This document shows positions 1-8,665 of a stretch of 64,000 nt of DNA, piece after piece. Within the stretch, counting starts at the first letter, position 1. Each line of letters opens with the position of its first letter. The stretch is from an uncultured Bacilli bacterium (lineage in GTDB: Bacteria > Bacillota_I > Bacilli_A > RF39 > UBA660). The DNA lies in assembly GCA_934085595.1 (NCBI GenBank), contig CAKOHK010000007.1, positions 19,972 through 83,971 of the forward strand, read 5' to 3'. Below the pieces are notes generated by a model, which was not told the DNA's origin, ran no database searches, and worked only from the letters and a program-made list of their open reading frames with translations. The position numbers and the translations under genes are program-made.

Positions 1-354
1 TCATTACCTAAGTCACTCGACTATAAAATAGAAGATAATGAATCTATATCTGGAGGGCAGAAACAATTATTAACAATCGCAAGAGGTATGATAAAAAACG
101 CACCATTCTTAATACTTGATGAAGCAACATCATCAGTAGATACAAGAACAGAAGAATTAGTAAGCAAAGCAATGGATAAATTAACAGAAGGAAGAACTTC
201 ATTCATAATTGCTCACAGATTATCAACAATTAAAAATGCAGATATAATATTAGTTATGAAAGATGGAAACATCATTGAAACAGGAAATCATGAAGAACTA
301 ATGAAAGCAAACGGATTCTATAAAGAATTATATAATTTCCAATTTCAAAATTAA
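1..354 (+). CDS. ABC transporter ATP-binding/permease protein, C-terminal part
   Basis: The frame is open from base 1, so only the last 117 residues are visible. They hold the ABC signature (SGGQKQ near residue 18), Walker B (FLILDEATSSVD, about 35-46) and the switch His in IIAHRLSTI. This spacing and the D-loop are typical of fused half-transporters of the MsbA/MdlB exporter type, which carry membrane and ATPase domains in one chain. The membrane part lies outside the window, so substrate cannot be inferred. A flavodoxin gene follows after 41 bases. Confidence 0.85.
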   Translation, partial: SLPKSLDYKIEDNESISGGQKQLLTIARGMIKNAPFLILDEATSSVDTRTEELVSKAMDKLTEGRTSFIIAHRLSTIKNADIILVMKDGNIIETGNHEELMKANGFYKELYNFQFQN

Positions 355-395
355 TATTTAAAAACGTGTTATAATAAATATGGAGGAAGACAAAA

Positions 396-863
396 ATGAA
401 AGAAAATATTATATGTTATTTTTCAGCATCTAATAATACTAAAGAAGTAGCAAATATTTTACATGATTATTTAGATTCTGATATTTACGAAATTAAACCA
501 GAAGTTAAATATACACCAGATGATTTAGATTGGACAAATAAACAAAGTAGAAGTACTTTAGAAATGGAAGATGAAACTTGTAGACCAAAGATAGAAAGAA
601 ACATAGACGTATCTAATTATAATAACGTAATTATAGGGTTTCCAGTTTGGTGGTACACTTTTCCAAGAATAATAAATACATTTGTTGAAAATACTAATTT
701 AGAAGGTAAAAATATAATATTGTTTTGCACTTCGGGAGGTTCAAGTATTGAAAAATCACTAAAAGATTTTACAGAAAAATATCCTACATTAAATGTTAAA
801 AGTGGTAAAAGATTAACAGGTAGGGAAACAAAAGAAGAAATAATTACTTGGATTAATGAATAA
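396..863 (+). CDS. Flavodoxin family protein
   Basis: A 155-residue soluble protein with a flavodoxin fold. The FMN phosphate loop is near the N-terminus (SASNNTK, about 10-16), followed by the GFPVWWYTFP segment near 82-91 that contacts the isoalloxazine ring, and a CTSGGSS loop near 111. This pattern matches the short flavodoxin_4-like group, which shuttles electrons or acts as an NAD(P)H-quinone-type reductase; the partner is unknown. It has a strong site (GGAGG) seven bases upstream, and its stop overlaps the next start by one base, implying coupled translation with csaA. Confidence 0.8.
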   Translation: MKENIICYFSASNNTKEVANILHDYLDSDIYEIKPEVKYTPDDLDWTNKQSRSTLEMEDETCRPKIERNIDVSNYNNVIIGFPVWWYTFPRIINTFVENTNLEGKNIILFCTSGGSSIEKSLKDFTEKYPTLNVKSGKRLTGRETKEEIITWINE

Positions 864-1201
864 TGAAAGAACTAGCGAGTATAAATGATTTTTCAAAACT
901 TGATATAAGAGTAGGAAAAATAATAGAAGCTAAAGTGTTTGAAGAAGCAAAAAGACCTGCTTATAAATTAACAATTGACTTTGGTAGTGAAATTGGAATT
1001 AAAAAATCTTCTGCCCAAATAACACAAATATATAAAGTAGAAGATTTAATAGGTAAACAAATACTAGCTGTAGTTAATTTCCCACCAATGCAAATAGCTA
1101 ATTATATTTCAGAAGTACTAGTACTTGGAACTTATAGCAAAGACGGAGTAGTATTAATAAAGCCGGATATAGAAGTGGAAAATGGTGATAAATTAGGATA
1201 G
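863..1201 (+). CDS. csaA: CsaA-like tRNA-binding domain protein
   Basis: A 112-residue single-domain OB-fold protein of the EMAP/tRNA-binding type. It begins with the family pattern DFSKLDIRVGKI and has the KKSSAQIT and ILAVVNFPPMQI segments typical of CsaA, a dimeric protein first described as a secretion-related chaperone in Bacillus subtilis. Its length is that of free-standing CsaA, not of the domain fused to MetRS or PheT. It is translationally coupled to the flavodoxin (TAATG). Role in export or tRNA binding is by family only. Confidence 0.85.
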   Translation: MKELASINDFSKLDIRVGKIIEAKVFEEAKRPAYKLTIDFGSEIGIKKSSAQITQIYKVEDLIGKQILAVVNFPPMQIANYISEVLVLGTYSKDGVVLIKPDIEVENGDKLG

Positions 1202-1297
1202 TTTAATCTATACTTTTATATTAAAAATAAAACTCAAACACAAGTAATTGATATTTTTATTAACATATAATAAAATATTTATGTTAGGAAGTGAAAT

Positions 1298-1900
1298 ATG
1301 AAAAACAAAAAAATATATTTAATATCTATCATATTATTAATTTTAATAGCCGCTACTTTGTTCTTTATATTTAATAATAAAAAAAGTAATGAAGAAAATG
1401 ATAATAAAGTATTTGCTAGTGAATATGGTATTACAGAAGACAATGTTTATGTTTATAGAACACTGGAAGAAATAAATAAAATACTTGAAAATGGAACAGG
1501 TCTTGTATACTTAGGATTTCCTGAGTGCCCATGGTGTAGAGGATATGTACCTATAATAAATGAGGTAGCAAAAGAACAAGGACTTGATAAAATATATTAT
1601 TTTAATATTAAGAAAGATAGAGAAGATAATTCAAAACTATATCAAAAAACAGTAGAATTACTAAGTGACAATTTAAGATATGATAATGAAGGAAATAGAA
1701 GAATATATGCTCCTTCATTAATAGCGGTTAAAAATGGTAAAGTAGTTATGTTTGATGATACAAGGTATTGGAACAATAAAGAATATGATAGTGCAGAGGA
1801 CTTTTGGAATAATGAAAATTTAACATCTATGAAAGAAAAACTAGTAAAAATGATAAACGAAGTTAAAGAAAAAAGTTATTGTGAAGTAGATTGTAATTAG
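1298..1900 (+). CDS. Membrane-anchored thioredoxin-like protein
   Basis: A 200-residue protein with an N-terminal signal anchor (about 5-26) followed by an extracytoplasmic thioredoxin-like domain. The redox motif CPWC sits near residue 77 in the context GFPECPWCRG, and the cis-Pro region appears as YAPSLIAVKNG near 146-156. The family resembles bacteriocin-transport-accessory or TrbC-like thioredoxins. Two more cysteines near the C-terminus (SYCEVDC) could be a resolving pair. Likely a wall-side disulfide reductase or oxidase; the partner is not evident. A terminator overlaps its stop codon. Confidence 0.7.
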   Translation: MKNKKIYLISIILLILIAATLFFIFNNKKSNEENDNKVFASEYGITEDNVYVYRTLEEINKILENGTGLVYLGFPECPWCRGYVPIINEVAKEQGLDKIYYFNIKKDREDNSKLYQKTVELLSDNLRYDNEGNRRIYAPSLIAVKNGKVVMFDDTRYWNNKEYDSAEDFWNNENLTSMKEKLVKMINEVKEKSYCEVDCN

Positions 1901-1921
1901 TGGCTTAAATAGTCACTTTTT
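1899..1921 (+). terminator. Intrinsic terminator after thioredoxin-like gene
   Basis: Arms 1899-1905 and 1911-1917 pair over seven positions with one G-T wobble and a five-base loop, then a run of T. The left arm overlaps the TAG stop codon. Confidence 0.7.
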
Positions 1922-1996
1922 ATGTATAAGTAAAACAGATAAATAATGCTGATTTTCACCGGCAAATACTGTATAATGGTATTGAGAGGTGAAAAT

Positions 1997-4363
1997 ATGA
2001 TAATTTCAAACGATACTACACAAAACACGTATATTGACAATTATAAAAATGGCTTAAGCAGCGAAGAAGTTAAAGAAAGAATATCTAAAGGCCTAGTAAA
2101 TTATGATGTATCACCAAAAACAAAAACAATAAAAGAAATAATTCTAAACAACTTATTCACATATTTTAACATTTTAAACTTTATAATAGCTTCAATTATA
2201 ATAATAACAGGTATATTAAATAATAACTTAATCTCATCATTAAAGAATTGTTTATTTTTAGGTGTAGTTATATGTAATACAGTAATAAGTATAACAGAAG
2301 AAATAATATCAAAAAGAATAATAGATAAATTATCTTTCATAACATCATCTAAATCTAAAGTAATAAGAAACAAAGAAGAAGTAGAGGTTCAAAATAATGA
2401 AATAGTATTAGATGACATTATTTGTTATCAAGAAGGAAATCAAGTACCAGCTGATAGTATTATAATAAGTGGTATGGTAGAAGCAAACGAAGCTTTTATA
2501 ACAGGAGAAGCAGAACCAGTTATTAAAAATGAAGGAGATACTCTTTTGTCGGGAAGCTTTATAATAAGTGGAAAAACTTATGCAAAAGTTAAAAACGTAG
2601 GTAAAGATAACTATATAAACGCTATATCATATGAAGCAAAACACGACAAAAAAGTAAACTCAATAATACTAACATCATTTGAAAAGATATTAAAAATACT
2701 TTCTATAATTATAGTACCAATAGGAATATTATTTTTCATAAATCAATATAAAGTTACATCAAATGTATATGAGTCAATATTCGCAGTAGCGGCAGGAATA
2801 ATTGGCATGATACCAGGTGGACTTATATTATTAACTTCATCAGTTATGGCAACAAGTGTAATAAAATTATCTAAATATAACGTACTAGTACAAAAATTGT
2901 ATTGTATAGAGACTTTATCAAGAGTGGATACAATATGTTTAGATAAAACTGGAACTTTGACAGAAGGAAAAATGAAAGTAACAGACATTATAGTTAAAGA
3001 TGGACATAGTAAAGAAGAAATAGAAAGTATAATAAAAGATATTAATTATAATAGTACGGATAATAATTCAACAAGTGAAGCATTAAATAATTATTTTGGA
3101 AAAGAAAGTACAAGAAAAGTAATAAAGAAAATACCATTTTCATCTAATAGAAAATATGGGGTAATAACATTTGATGATGGAACATATTACTTAGGCGCTA
3201 AAGAGTTTATATTTAGAAATAAAGAAATAAAAGAAGATATAGATTTATCTAATGTAGATGAAAGTGGAAGAATAATAACACTAGCAAGTTCAAAAGTAAA
3301 TGATGATAATATAAATATACTAGCATACATTATCTTAAAAGATGAAATAAGACCATCTTCAAAAAAAGTATTAAAATATTTTGAAAAAGAAAACATAGAT
3401 GTAAAAATAATATCAGGAGATAATGATAAAACTGTAGCATCAATAGCGAAAGCCTCAGGTCTTAAAAATATAAAAAGTATAGATGCTAGTACTCTTGAAG
3501 ATAAAGATATTTATAAAGCTGTAACTACTTATAATGTTTTTGGAAGAGTAACTCCACATCAAAAAAAGAAAATAGTTAACGCACTCAAAAAACATGGAAG
3601 AACAGTAGCTATGACAGGAGATGGAGTAAATGATGTACTAGCACTTAAAGAAGCAGACTGCAGTATAGCTCTTTCATGTGGAAGTGATGCAAGTAGAAAT
3701 GTAAGTGAACTTGTATTATTAGATTCTAATTTTAATAGTATTCCACACATTATAAATGAAGGAAGAAGAATAATTAACAATATTGAAAGAAGTGCATCCC
3801 TACTATTAACAAAAACAATATTCACTATATTTCTAATATTAATTTGTATTGTAACAGGAACTAAATATTTCTTTATACCAATACAGTTAACCCTAATAAC
3901 AATGTTTACAATAGGTATTCCATCATTCATGCTAGCACTTGAAGGAAACAATAGTATAGTAAGTGGAAACTTTATAATAAAAATACTATCTAAATGTATC
4001 CCATCTTCACTAACAGTTGTTATAAACATTATTATACTTCTAATAATAAAAAAAATATTTAATTTATCACCAGAAGAAATAACATTATTGTCAATATATT
4101 TAACGGCGTTCACAGCATTTAATTTACTTTATAACATATCAAAACCATTAAATAAATATAGGGGAATATTGTTAACATTCTTAGTATTATCATTTACTTT
4201 GGTAGTGCTCACAAAATATAACTTCTTTTACATGACATTCCCGGCTATAAAAGTAATAGTGATATTCTTGATACTAATGATATTATCTATAATAATATAT
4301 AATTCACTAAAGGTAATAATGAATAAATTATTATCAAAGTCAAAATATCTAAACGTAGCATAG
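1997..4363 (+). CDS. Cation-transporting P-type ATPase
   Basis: A 788-residue P-type ATPase. Visible parts are the actuator loop TGEAEP (about residue 169), the phosphorylated Asp in DKTGTLTEG (D316), the nucleotide-binding domain, and the hinge TGDGVND near 540, with membrane helices at about 35-90, 225-290 and six towards the C-terminus. The ATG at 1997 follows GAGAGGTG and fits better than an upstream ATG at 1946, which has no site. The membrane motif usually PEGL is PGGL here. Overall shape recalls the CtpE-type branch (Ca2+ uptake in mycobacteria), but ion specificity is inference. Confidence 0.85.
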   Translation: MIISNDTTQNTYIDNYKNGLSSEEVKERISKGLVNYDVSPKTKTIKEIILNNLFTYFNILNFIIASIIIITGILNNNLISSLKNCLFLGVVICNTVISITEEIISKRIIDKLSFITSSKSKVIRNKEEVEVQNNEIVLDDIICYQEGNQVPADSIIISGMVEANEAFITGEAEPVIKNEGDTLLSGSFIISGKTYAKVKNVGKDNYINAISYEAKHDKKVNSIILTSFEKILKILSIIIVPIGILFFINQYKVTSNVYESIFAVAAGIIGMIPGGLILLTSSVMATSVIKLSKYNVLVQKLYCIETLSRVDTICLDKTGTLTEGKMKVTDIIVKDGHSKEEIESIIKDINYNSTDNNSTSEALNNYFGKESTRKVIKKIPFSSNRKYGVITFDDGTYYLGAKEFIFRNKEIKEDIDLSNVDESGRIITLASSKVNDDNINILAYIILKDEIRPSSKKVLKYFEKENIDVKIISGDNDKTVASIAKASGLKNIKSIDASTLEDKDIYKAVTTYNVFGRVTPHQKKKIVNALKKHGRTVAMTGDGVNDVLALKEADCSIALSCGSDASRNVSELVLLDSNFNSIPHIINEGRRIINNIERSASLLLTKTIFTIFLILICIVTGTKYFFIPIQLTLITMFTIGIPSFMLALEGNNSIVSGNFIIKILSKCIPSSLTVVINIIILLIIKKIFNLSPEEITLLSIYLTAFTAFNLLYNISKPLNKYRGILLTFLVLSFTLVVLTKYNFFYMTFPAIKVIVIFLILMILSIIIYNSLKVIMNKLLSKSKYLNVA

Positions 4364-4380
4364 AAATATCTACGTTTTAA
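4351..4380 (+). terminator. Intrinsic terminator after P-type ATPase
   Basis: Perfect 8-bp arms at 4351-4358 and 4370-4377 with the TAG stop inside the loop, followed by a short T run. Confidence 0.65.
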
Positions 4381-4388
4381 AATATTTA

Positions 4389-4417
4389 CTGACATTAAAC
4401 TAACAATATAATATAAT
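4389..4417 (+). promoter_or_regulatory. Promoter of NUDIX gene
   Basis: CTGACA at 4389-4394, a 17-base spacer, and TATAAT at 4412-4417 (a second overlapping TATAAT at 4407). It lies between the ATPase terminator and the NUDIX start. Confidence 0.6.
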
Positions 4418-4442
4418 AAAACATGGAAAGGATTATCTAAAT

Positions 4443-4967
4443 ATGGAAGAAATAATAGATATATTAAATGAAGATGGTAAATTATCAGGAAACTTTACTA
4501 TTAAAAAAATAATTCATGAAAAAGGCTTACTACATATGACAGTTCATATAGCTATAATAAGTAAAGATAGAAAAAGAATATTATTACAAAAAAGGTCGAA
4601 CGATAAGAATCTATACAAAAATACATGGGATATATCAGTTGGAGGTCATGTATCAAAAGGAGAAATACCACAAGAAGCATTAAAAAGAGAATTAAAAGAA
4701 GAAATAGGACTTAATTATATAGACTATGATATAAAACAAATAGATACATTTAGAGAATGTTTGAAAGATAATGAAGTAATATGTAATGAATTAGTATATT
4801 TATATTTAATGTTTGAAGATATAAATACAGAAGAACTTGTTCTTCAAAAAGAAGAATTATCAAAAGTAAGCTGGTTTACTAAAAATGAGTTTATAGAATT
4901 AATTAATAAAAAAGAAATAGTTCCACATCTAAAAGAGTATAAAGAACTTTTAAATATAATGATCTAA
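4443..4967 (+). CDS. NUDIX hydrolase, isopentenyl-diphosphate isomerase-like
   Basis: A 174-residue protein with a complete Nudix box at about 67-89 (GGHVSKGE, then REL and KEEIGL), which binds the metal for diphosphate hydrolysis. The preceding LLQKRSNDKNLYKNTWDIS resembles the YfcD/IDI-like subgroup of Nudix proteins, but without reliable features of true isomerase. Substrate is therefore open; a housecleaning pyrophosphatase is most likely. The site GGAAAGGATT precedes the ATG. Confidence 0.8.
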   Translation: MEEIIDILNEDGKLSGNFTIKKIIHEKGLLHMTVHIAIISKDRKRILLQKRSNDKNLYKNTWDISVGGHVSKGEIPQEALKRELKEEIGLNYIDYDIKQIDTFRECLKDNEVICNELVYLYLMFEDINTEELVLQKEELSKVSWFTKNEFIELINKKEIVPHLKEYKELLNIMI

Positions 4968-4977
4968 TAAAAATATA

Positions 4978-5006
4978 TTGACTGGTGTACAAAATCCACA
5001 TATAAT
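4978..5006 (+). promoter_or_regulatory. Promoter of the 5034 gene
   Basis: TTGACT at 4978-4983, a 17-base spacer, and TATAAT at 5001-5006, 28 bases before the ATG, which is preceded by AGGAGG. Confidence 0.75.
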
Positions 5007-5033
5007 TATATTGTAAGAACTCAGGAGGAAAAA

Positions 5034-5666
5034 ATGATATATTTTAGAATAACTTCATCAGGAGAAATAGAAAAGTATGAAGTAAGAATTGATAGTGATG
5101 GATTACAAGAGGTAAAGGATGAATCCATACTAAATTGCGGAAAAAAGGTAAGGAGAAGTTTTACTACAACAAGTAGTGGTATTTCTGGAAAATATTACTT
5201 AAATGTAACAAGAAAATATGCAGGAATTAAAAGCTATACCTATGGACCAGGTGTAGAATTATATGCTTATGAATTTATCGAATGTGAAAAAACATATTTA
5301 TCTACATTAATAGATAGAATCATAAAAGGTGACTTATCAGCACTAGAGGAAATATATAAAGAAGATTTATCTAAAGAGTTTAATGGACTAGAAGAAGAAA
5401 TTAAAAATCAAGAAGAAAAAGTACAAGGAACAACAAATATAGATCAAAAGATAAAAGAAATAGAAAAATTAAAAGAACTTTACCTATCATCAAAACTTAA
5501 TAGTGATAGAAAAGATATTTCTAGATACTATGTCAAAGCAGCTTCAATGATTGATTTTAAAAGAATAGGAACTATTAAACTAGAGGATTATAATAGAGTA
5601 ATGGATTTTATAGATGGCGAAAAATTATCATATAAAGAAGATGATGATTTGGTATTAAAAAAATAA
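5034..5666 (+). CDS. Conserved hypothetical protein
   Basis: A 210-residue soluble protein I do not recognise. It has no signal peptide or membrane segment. The first 90 residues are beta-rich with a Ser/Thr-Gly stretch (FTTTSSGISGKYYLNV). Residues about 90-165 are strongly charged and probably helical or coiled (LEEEIKNQEEKVQ). It has its own near-consensus promoter and its own terminator, so it is a monocistronic, probably well-expressed cytoplasmic protein. Confidence 0.7.
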   Translation: MIYFRITSSGEIEKYEVRIDSDGLQEVKDESILNCGKKVRRSFTTTSSGISGKYYLNVTRKYAGIKSYTYGPGVELYAYEFIECEKTYLSTLIDRIIKGDLSALEEIYKEDLSKEFNGLEEEIKNQEEKVQGTTNIDQKIKEIEKLKELYLSSKLNSDRKDISRYYVKAASMIDFKRIGTIKLEDYNRVMDFIDGEKLSYKEDDDLVLKK

Positions 5667-5681
5667 ACAGTAAAAAATAAT

Positions 5682-5718
5682 AGGCGGTTTACAGACTCAA
5701 TGTAAAACTGCCTTTTTT
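5682..5718 (+). terminator. Intrinsic terminator after 5034 gene
   Basis: Arms 5682-5693 and 5701-5713 pair over about 12 positions (one bulge, one wobble), followed by six T. Confidence 0.8.
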
Positions 5719-5721
5719 GTA

Positions 5722-5750
5722 TTGAAAAAACAAAATATTTATTCTAAAAT
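5722..5750 (+). promoter_or_regulatory. Promoter of SDR gene
   Basis: TTGAAA at 5722-5727, a 17-base spacer, and TAAAAT at 5745-5750. This places transcription after any upstream in-frame start and supports the start at 5782. Confidence 0.55.
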
Positions 5751-5781
5751 TACTATGTATAAAATAGAGAGGAAGATGAAG

Positions 5782-6525
5782 ATGGATTTTGATTTTACAA
5801 ATAAAGTAGTAATAGTAACAGGAGGAACAAGGGGAATAGGCTTTGAAACAGTTAAAGCATTTAAAGAAAGAAATGCAACTGTAATATTATTTGGTTCTAG
5901 AAAAGAAACTGTTGATAAAGCAATTAAAGAGTTTAGTGATTTAAATCTTAAAGTTGAAGGATATTATCCAAACTTAAATAATTATAATGAAGTAAATACA
6001 GCAATATCTCTAATAGCAAGTAAATATGGACACATTGATATTATAATAAATAATGCGGGTATGTCTGCAAGTAAACCAATTGAACAAACATCTATTGAAG
6101 AATATAATAGTTTAATAAATGTTAATTTAAATGGAGTATATTATATGTGTAAAGCTGCTACTCCTTATTTAAAGAAAAGTAAAGGAGTTATATTAAATAC
6201 TTCATCTGTTGTTAGTATATGTGGACAAACTTCTGGTATAGAATACCCAACAAGTAAGTTTGCTGTTAATGGTCTTACACTATCACTAGCAAGAGAACTA
6301 GCACCATTCGGAATTAGAGTTAACGCTGTAGCTCCGGGAATTACAAATACAGATATGGTAAGTAGCCTTCCAAAAGAAATGATAGAGCCACTAATTAAAT
6401 CAATACCACTTGGAAGAATAGGAGAACCAAGAGATATCGCAAATGCATTTTTATTCCTAGCAAGCGATATGGCTTCTTACATAACAGGAGAAGTATTATC
6501 AGTTGATGGTATGAAGAGAGTATAA
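5782..6525 (+). CDS. Short-chain dehydrogenase/reductase (FabG-like)
   Basis: A 247-residue classical SDR. Seen are the cofactor loop TGGTRGIG near residue 12, NNAG near 88, the catalytic Ser in NTSSVVS, and the YxxxK pair in YPTSK, with the C-terminal GEVLSVDG typical of FabG relatives. It could be a 3-oxoacyl-ACP reductase, but no fatty-acid genes are adjacent, so another alcohol/ketone substrate is possible. The ATG at 5782 lies nine bases after AGAGAGG; an ATG at 5776 is only three bases away and less likely. Confidence 0.8.
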   Translation: MDFDFTNKVVIVTGGTRGIGFETVKAFKERNATVILFGSRKETVDKAIKEFSDLNLKVEGYYPNLNNYNEVNTAISLIASKYGHIDIIINNAGMSASKPIEQTSIEEYNSLINVNLNGVYYMCKAATPYLKKSKGVILNTSSVVSICGQTSGIEYPTSKFAVNGLTLSLARELAPFGIRVNAVAPGITNTDMVSSLPKEMIEPLIKSIPLGRIGEPRDIANAFLFLASDMASYITGEVLSVDGMKRV

Positions 6526-6541
6526 AGTTTTATACTTTTTT
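6519..6541 (+). terminator. Intrinsic terminator after SDR gene
   Basis: Arms 6519-6525 and 6530-6536 (7 bp) and a run of T. The TAA stop lies inside the left arm. Confidence 0.6.
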
Positions 6542-6558
6542 TATTTTATTTTGTGTAG

Positions 6559-6564
6559 TACAAT
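6559..6564 (+). promoter_or_regulatory. Possible -10 box of prfB, six bases before the ATG
   Basis: TACAAT at 6559-6564 is followed by six bases and the ATG at 6571. No Shine-Dalgarno sequence is present. If this is the -10, transcription would begin at or next to the ATG, giving a leaderless mRNA. The -35 region is T-rich and poorly matched, so this is tentative. Confidence 0.35.
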
Positions 6565-6570
6565 TAAATT

Positions 6571-7653
6571 ATGGAAAAGAAAGAAATATCAAAAAAAATA
6601 GAAGAAATAAATAGTATTTATATAGATTTAGAAAATAAAATAAATCTTATAGATAAAAAAAATAGAATTAAAGAATTAGAAACTATATCAAATGATGTAG
6701 ATTTTTGGAATGATATAGAAAAAACAAAAGATGTAATAAGTGAACTAAAAAATCTAAGAAAAATAGTTGAAAGTTTTGATGAAGTTAAAGATAAAATAGA
6801 TTTGATAAGCGAAATGTTATCTTTAGATATAACTGATGAAGAATTATTAGAAATAGAAAATGAATTAAATGGTTTAGAGCCTTTAATAAACGAATTAAAA
6901 TTAGATACACTATTAAGTGATGAATATGATGAAAATAATGCATATATAGAAATTCATTCAGGAGCAGGTGGTACAGAAAGCAATGATTGGGCAAATATGC
7001 TTTATAGGATGTATACTAGATTTTTTGAAAAAAATGACTACACTTATGAAATAATAAATGAACAAAGTGGTGAAGAAGTTGGAATTAAAGGAGTAACACT
7101 TTTAGTAAAAGGATATTATCCTTATGGTATGTTAAAAGGAGAAACAGGTGTACACAGATTAGTTAGAATAAGTCCATTTGATTCGGGTAACAGAAGACAT
7201 ACATCATTTGCATCAGTATTAGTAACTCCAGAAATCAAAAAAAATATGAATATAGAAATAAAAGAAAGTGATATAAAGATAGATGTATTTCATAGTAGTG
7301 GAGCTGGAGGACAAAGCGTAAATACTAGTGATTCAGCAGTTAGAATTACACATTTACCAACAAAAATAGTAGTATCTTGCCAAGTAGAAAGAAGCCAACT
7401 TCAAAATAAAGCAAGAGCACTTGATATGTTAAAGCAAAAACTATTTATGTTATCAATGCAAAATTTCAAAGACAAATTAAAATCATTAAAAGGCGAAGTT
7501 ATGGATGTAAACTTTGGAAGTGCTATAAGAAGTTACGTAATGTGTCCATATACACTAGTAAAAGACACAAGAACAAACTATGAAACAAGTAATGTAGATA
7601 AAATATTAGATGGTGATATAAAAGAAATGTTAGAAGAATATTTAAAAATATAA
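6571..7653 (+). CDS. prfB: Peptide chain release factor 2
   Basis: A 360-residue class I release factor that ends translation at UGA and UAA. The peptidyl-tRNA hydrolysis motif GGQ is at 246-248 and the SPF anticodon-like tripeptide of RF2 at 201-203 (RF1 has PxT). The N-terminal coiled coil is complete. The frame is continuous from the ATG: the usual autoregulatory +1 frameshift near codon 25 is absent. There is no Shine-Dalgarno site, and a possible -10 lies just upstream. The presence of RF2 agrees with TGA being a stop codon in this genome. Confidence 0.93.
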   Translation: MEKKEISKKIEEINSIYIDLENKINLIDKKNRIKELETISNDVDFWNDIEKTKDVISELKNLRKIVESFDEVKDKIDLISEMLSLDITDEELLEIENELNGLEPLINELKLDTLLSDEYDENNAYIEIHSGAGGTESNDWANMLYRMYTRFFEKNDYTYEIINEQSGEEVGIKGVTLLVKGYYPYGMLKGETGVHRLVRISPFDSGNRRHTSFASVLVTPEIKKNMNIEIKESDIKIDVFHSSGAGGQSVNTSDSAVRITHLPTKIVVSCQVERSQLQNKARALDMLKQKLFMLSMQNFKDKLKSLKGEVMDVNFGSAIRSYVMCPYTLVKDTRTNYETSNVDKILDGDIKEMLEEYLKI

Positions 7654-7663
7654 TATTCTTTTT
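7635..7663 (+). terminator. Intrinsic terminator after prfB
   Basis: Perfect 7-bp arms at 7635-7641 and 7653-7659 and a T run to 7663. The left arm is inside the prfB coding end. Confidence 0.65.
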
Positions 7664-7751
7664 ACATATAACTGCCAAATATCAAAAAAATAATATTATT
7701 TAATAGTAAAAATATCAAAAGATTGTTATAATGTTATACGGAGAAAGAATT

Positions 7752-8657
7752 ATGAAGTGGTTTAAAAGAATTAATAGTAAAAAAATAAATGAAAATATTA
7801 TTAAAAAAGAAGCATTTAAGAAGTCTTTATTATTTGTAATAGGAGCATTTGTATCAGCATTATCATTTAATTTATTTTTCGTTCCTAATAACTTTCTATC
7901 TGGAGGAATGGGTGGTATTTCAATAATTATTAACAATTTATTTAATGTTGATATAAATCTAGTTATTCTAATAGGTAACATAGTATTTATAGTAATGAGT
8001 ATTATATTTCTGGGATTTAAAGATTCAATATTTAGTATAATAGGTGCTGCATCATATGTAATATTTGTATATGCAACAAGTAATATAGCTGCATCTTTAA
8101 ACTTTTATTTTGATAATATCTTATTATATGTTTTAGCAGCAGGAGTTGGTATAGGATTTGGAGAAGGACTTGTTTATAAATCTGGTTTTACAACGGGAGG
8201 AACAAGTATACCTGCAATGATACTTCAAAAGTATACTAAAAAACCACTAGGAAAAATATTAAGATTTATTTCAATGATAGTAATAATTATTGGAGGAGTT
8301 ACACTAGGATATACAGCAGTAATGTATGCGCTATTAATAACATTTATATCTTCATATATGGTAGATAAAATATTAATAGGAATAAGTGATTCAAAAACAT
8401 TCTTTATACAAACGGATAAAGAAGATGAAGTTAAAGACTTTATACTAACAATAATAAAATCAGGAGTAACAGAGTTTGATACAAGAGGAGCATATTCACA
8501 TAAAAAGAAAAAAATGTTAATGTGTGTAGTACCAACAGAAAAATATTCGTTATTAAAAAGTGCAATTGAAGAAATAGATGCACACGCATTTATTGTCGTT
8601 AGCGATTGCTACGAAGTTTATGGAGGAACAAAACTAAAAAAAACACTGGATATTTAG
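7752..8657 (+). CDS. YitT family membrane protein
   Basis: A 301-residue integral membrane protein with five or six helices, then a C-terminal soluble DUF2179 domain of about 80 residues. Family marks are LFFVPNNFLSGGMGGIS in the first helix pair and YKSGFTTGGTSIPAMI in the fourth. YitT proteins are common in Bacillota with two to several paralogues, and their transported substrate is not established. The ATG at 7752 follows CGGAGAAAG; an earlier ATG at 7731 lies within the -10 box. Confidence 0.85.
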   Translation: MKWFKRINSKKINENIIKKEAFKKSLLFVIGAFVSALSFNLFFVPNNFLSGGMGGISIIINNLFNVDINLVILIGNIVFIVMSIIFLGFKDSIFSIIGAASYVIFVYATSNIAASLNFYFDNILLYVLAAGVGIGFGEGLVYKSGFTTGGTSIPAMILQKYTKKPLGKILRFISMIVIIIGGVTLGYTAVMYALLITFISSYMVDKILIGISDSKTFFIQTDKEDEVKDFILTIIKSGVTEFDTRGAYSHKKKKMLMCVVPTEKYSLLKSAIEEIDAHAFIVVSDCYEVYGGTKLKKTLDI

Positions 8658-8665
8658 GAGCATAA

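Noticed and set aside
3559..4113. 184-codon minus-strand frame opposite the P-type ATPase
   Set aside because: Complement of membrane-helix codons; hydrophobic by composition, no start signals.
5722..5781. Longer N-terminus for the SDR gene from an upstream in-frame start
   Set aside because: The stretch overlaps a good -35/-10 pair and has no ribosome-binding site; the residues do not resemble an SDR N-terminus.
6571..6660. Hidden +1 frameshift at the start of prfB
   Set aside because: The frame is continuous with a normal N-terminal coiled coil and no CTTTGA-type slippery stop.
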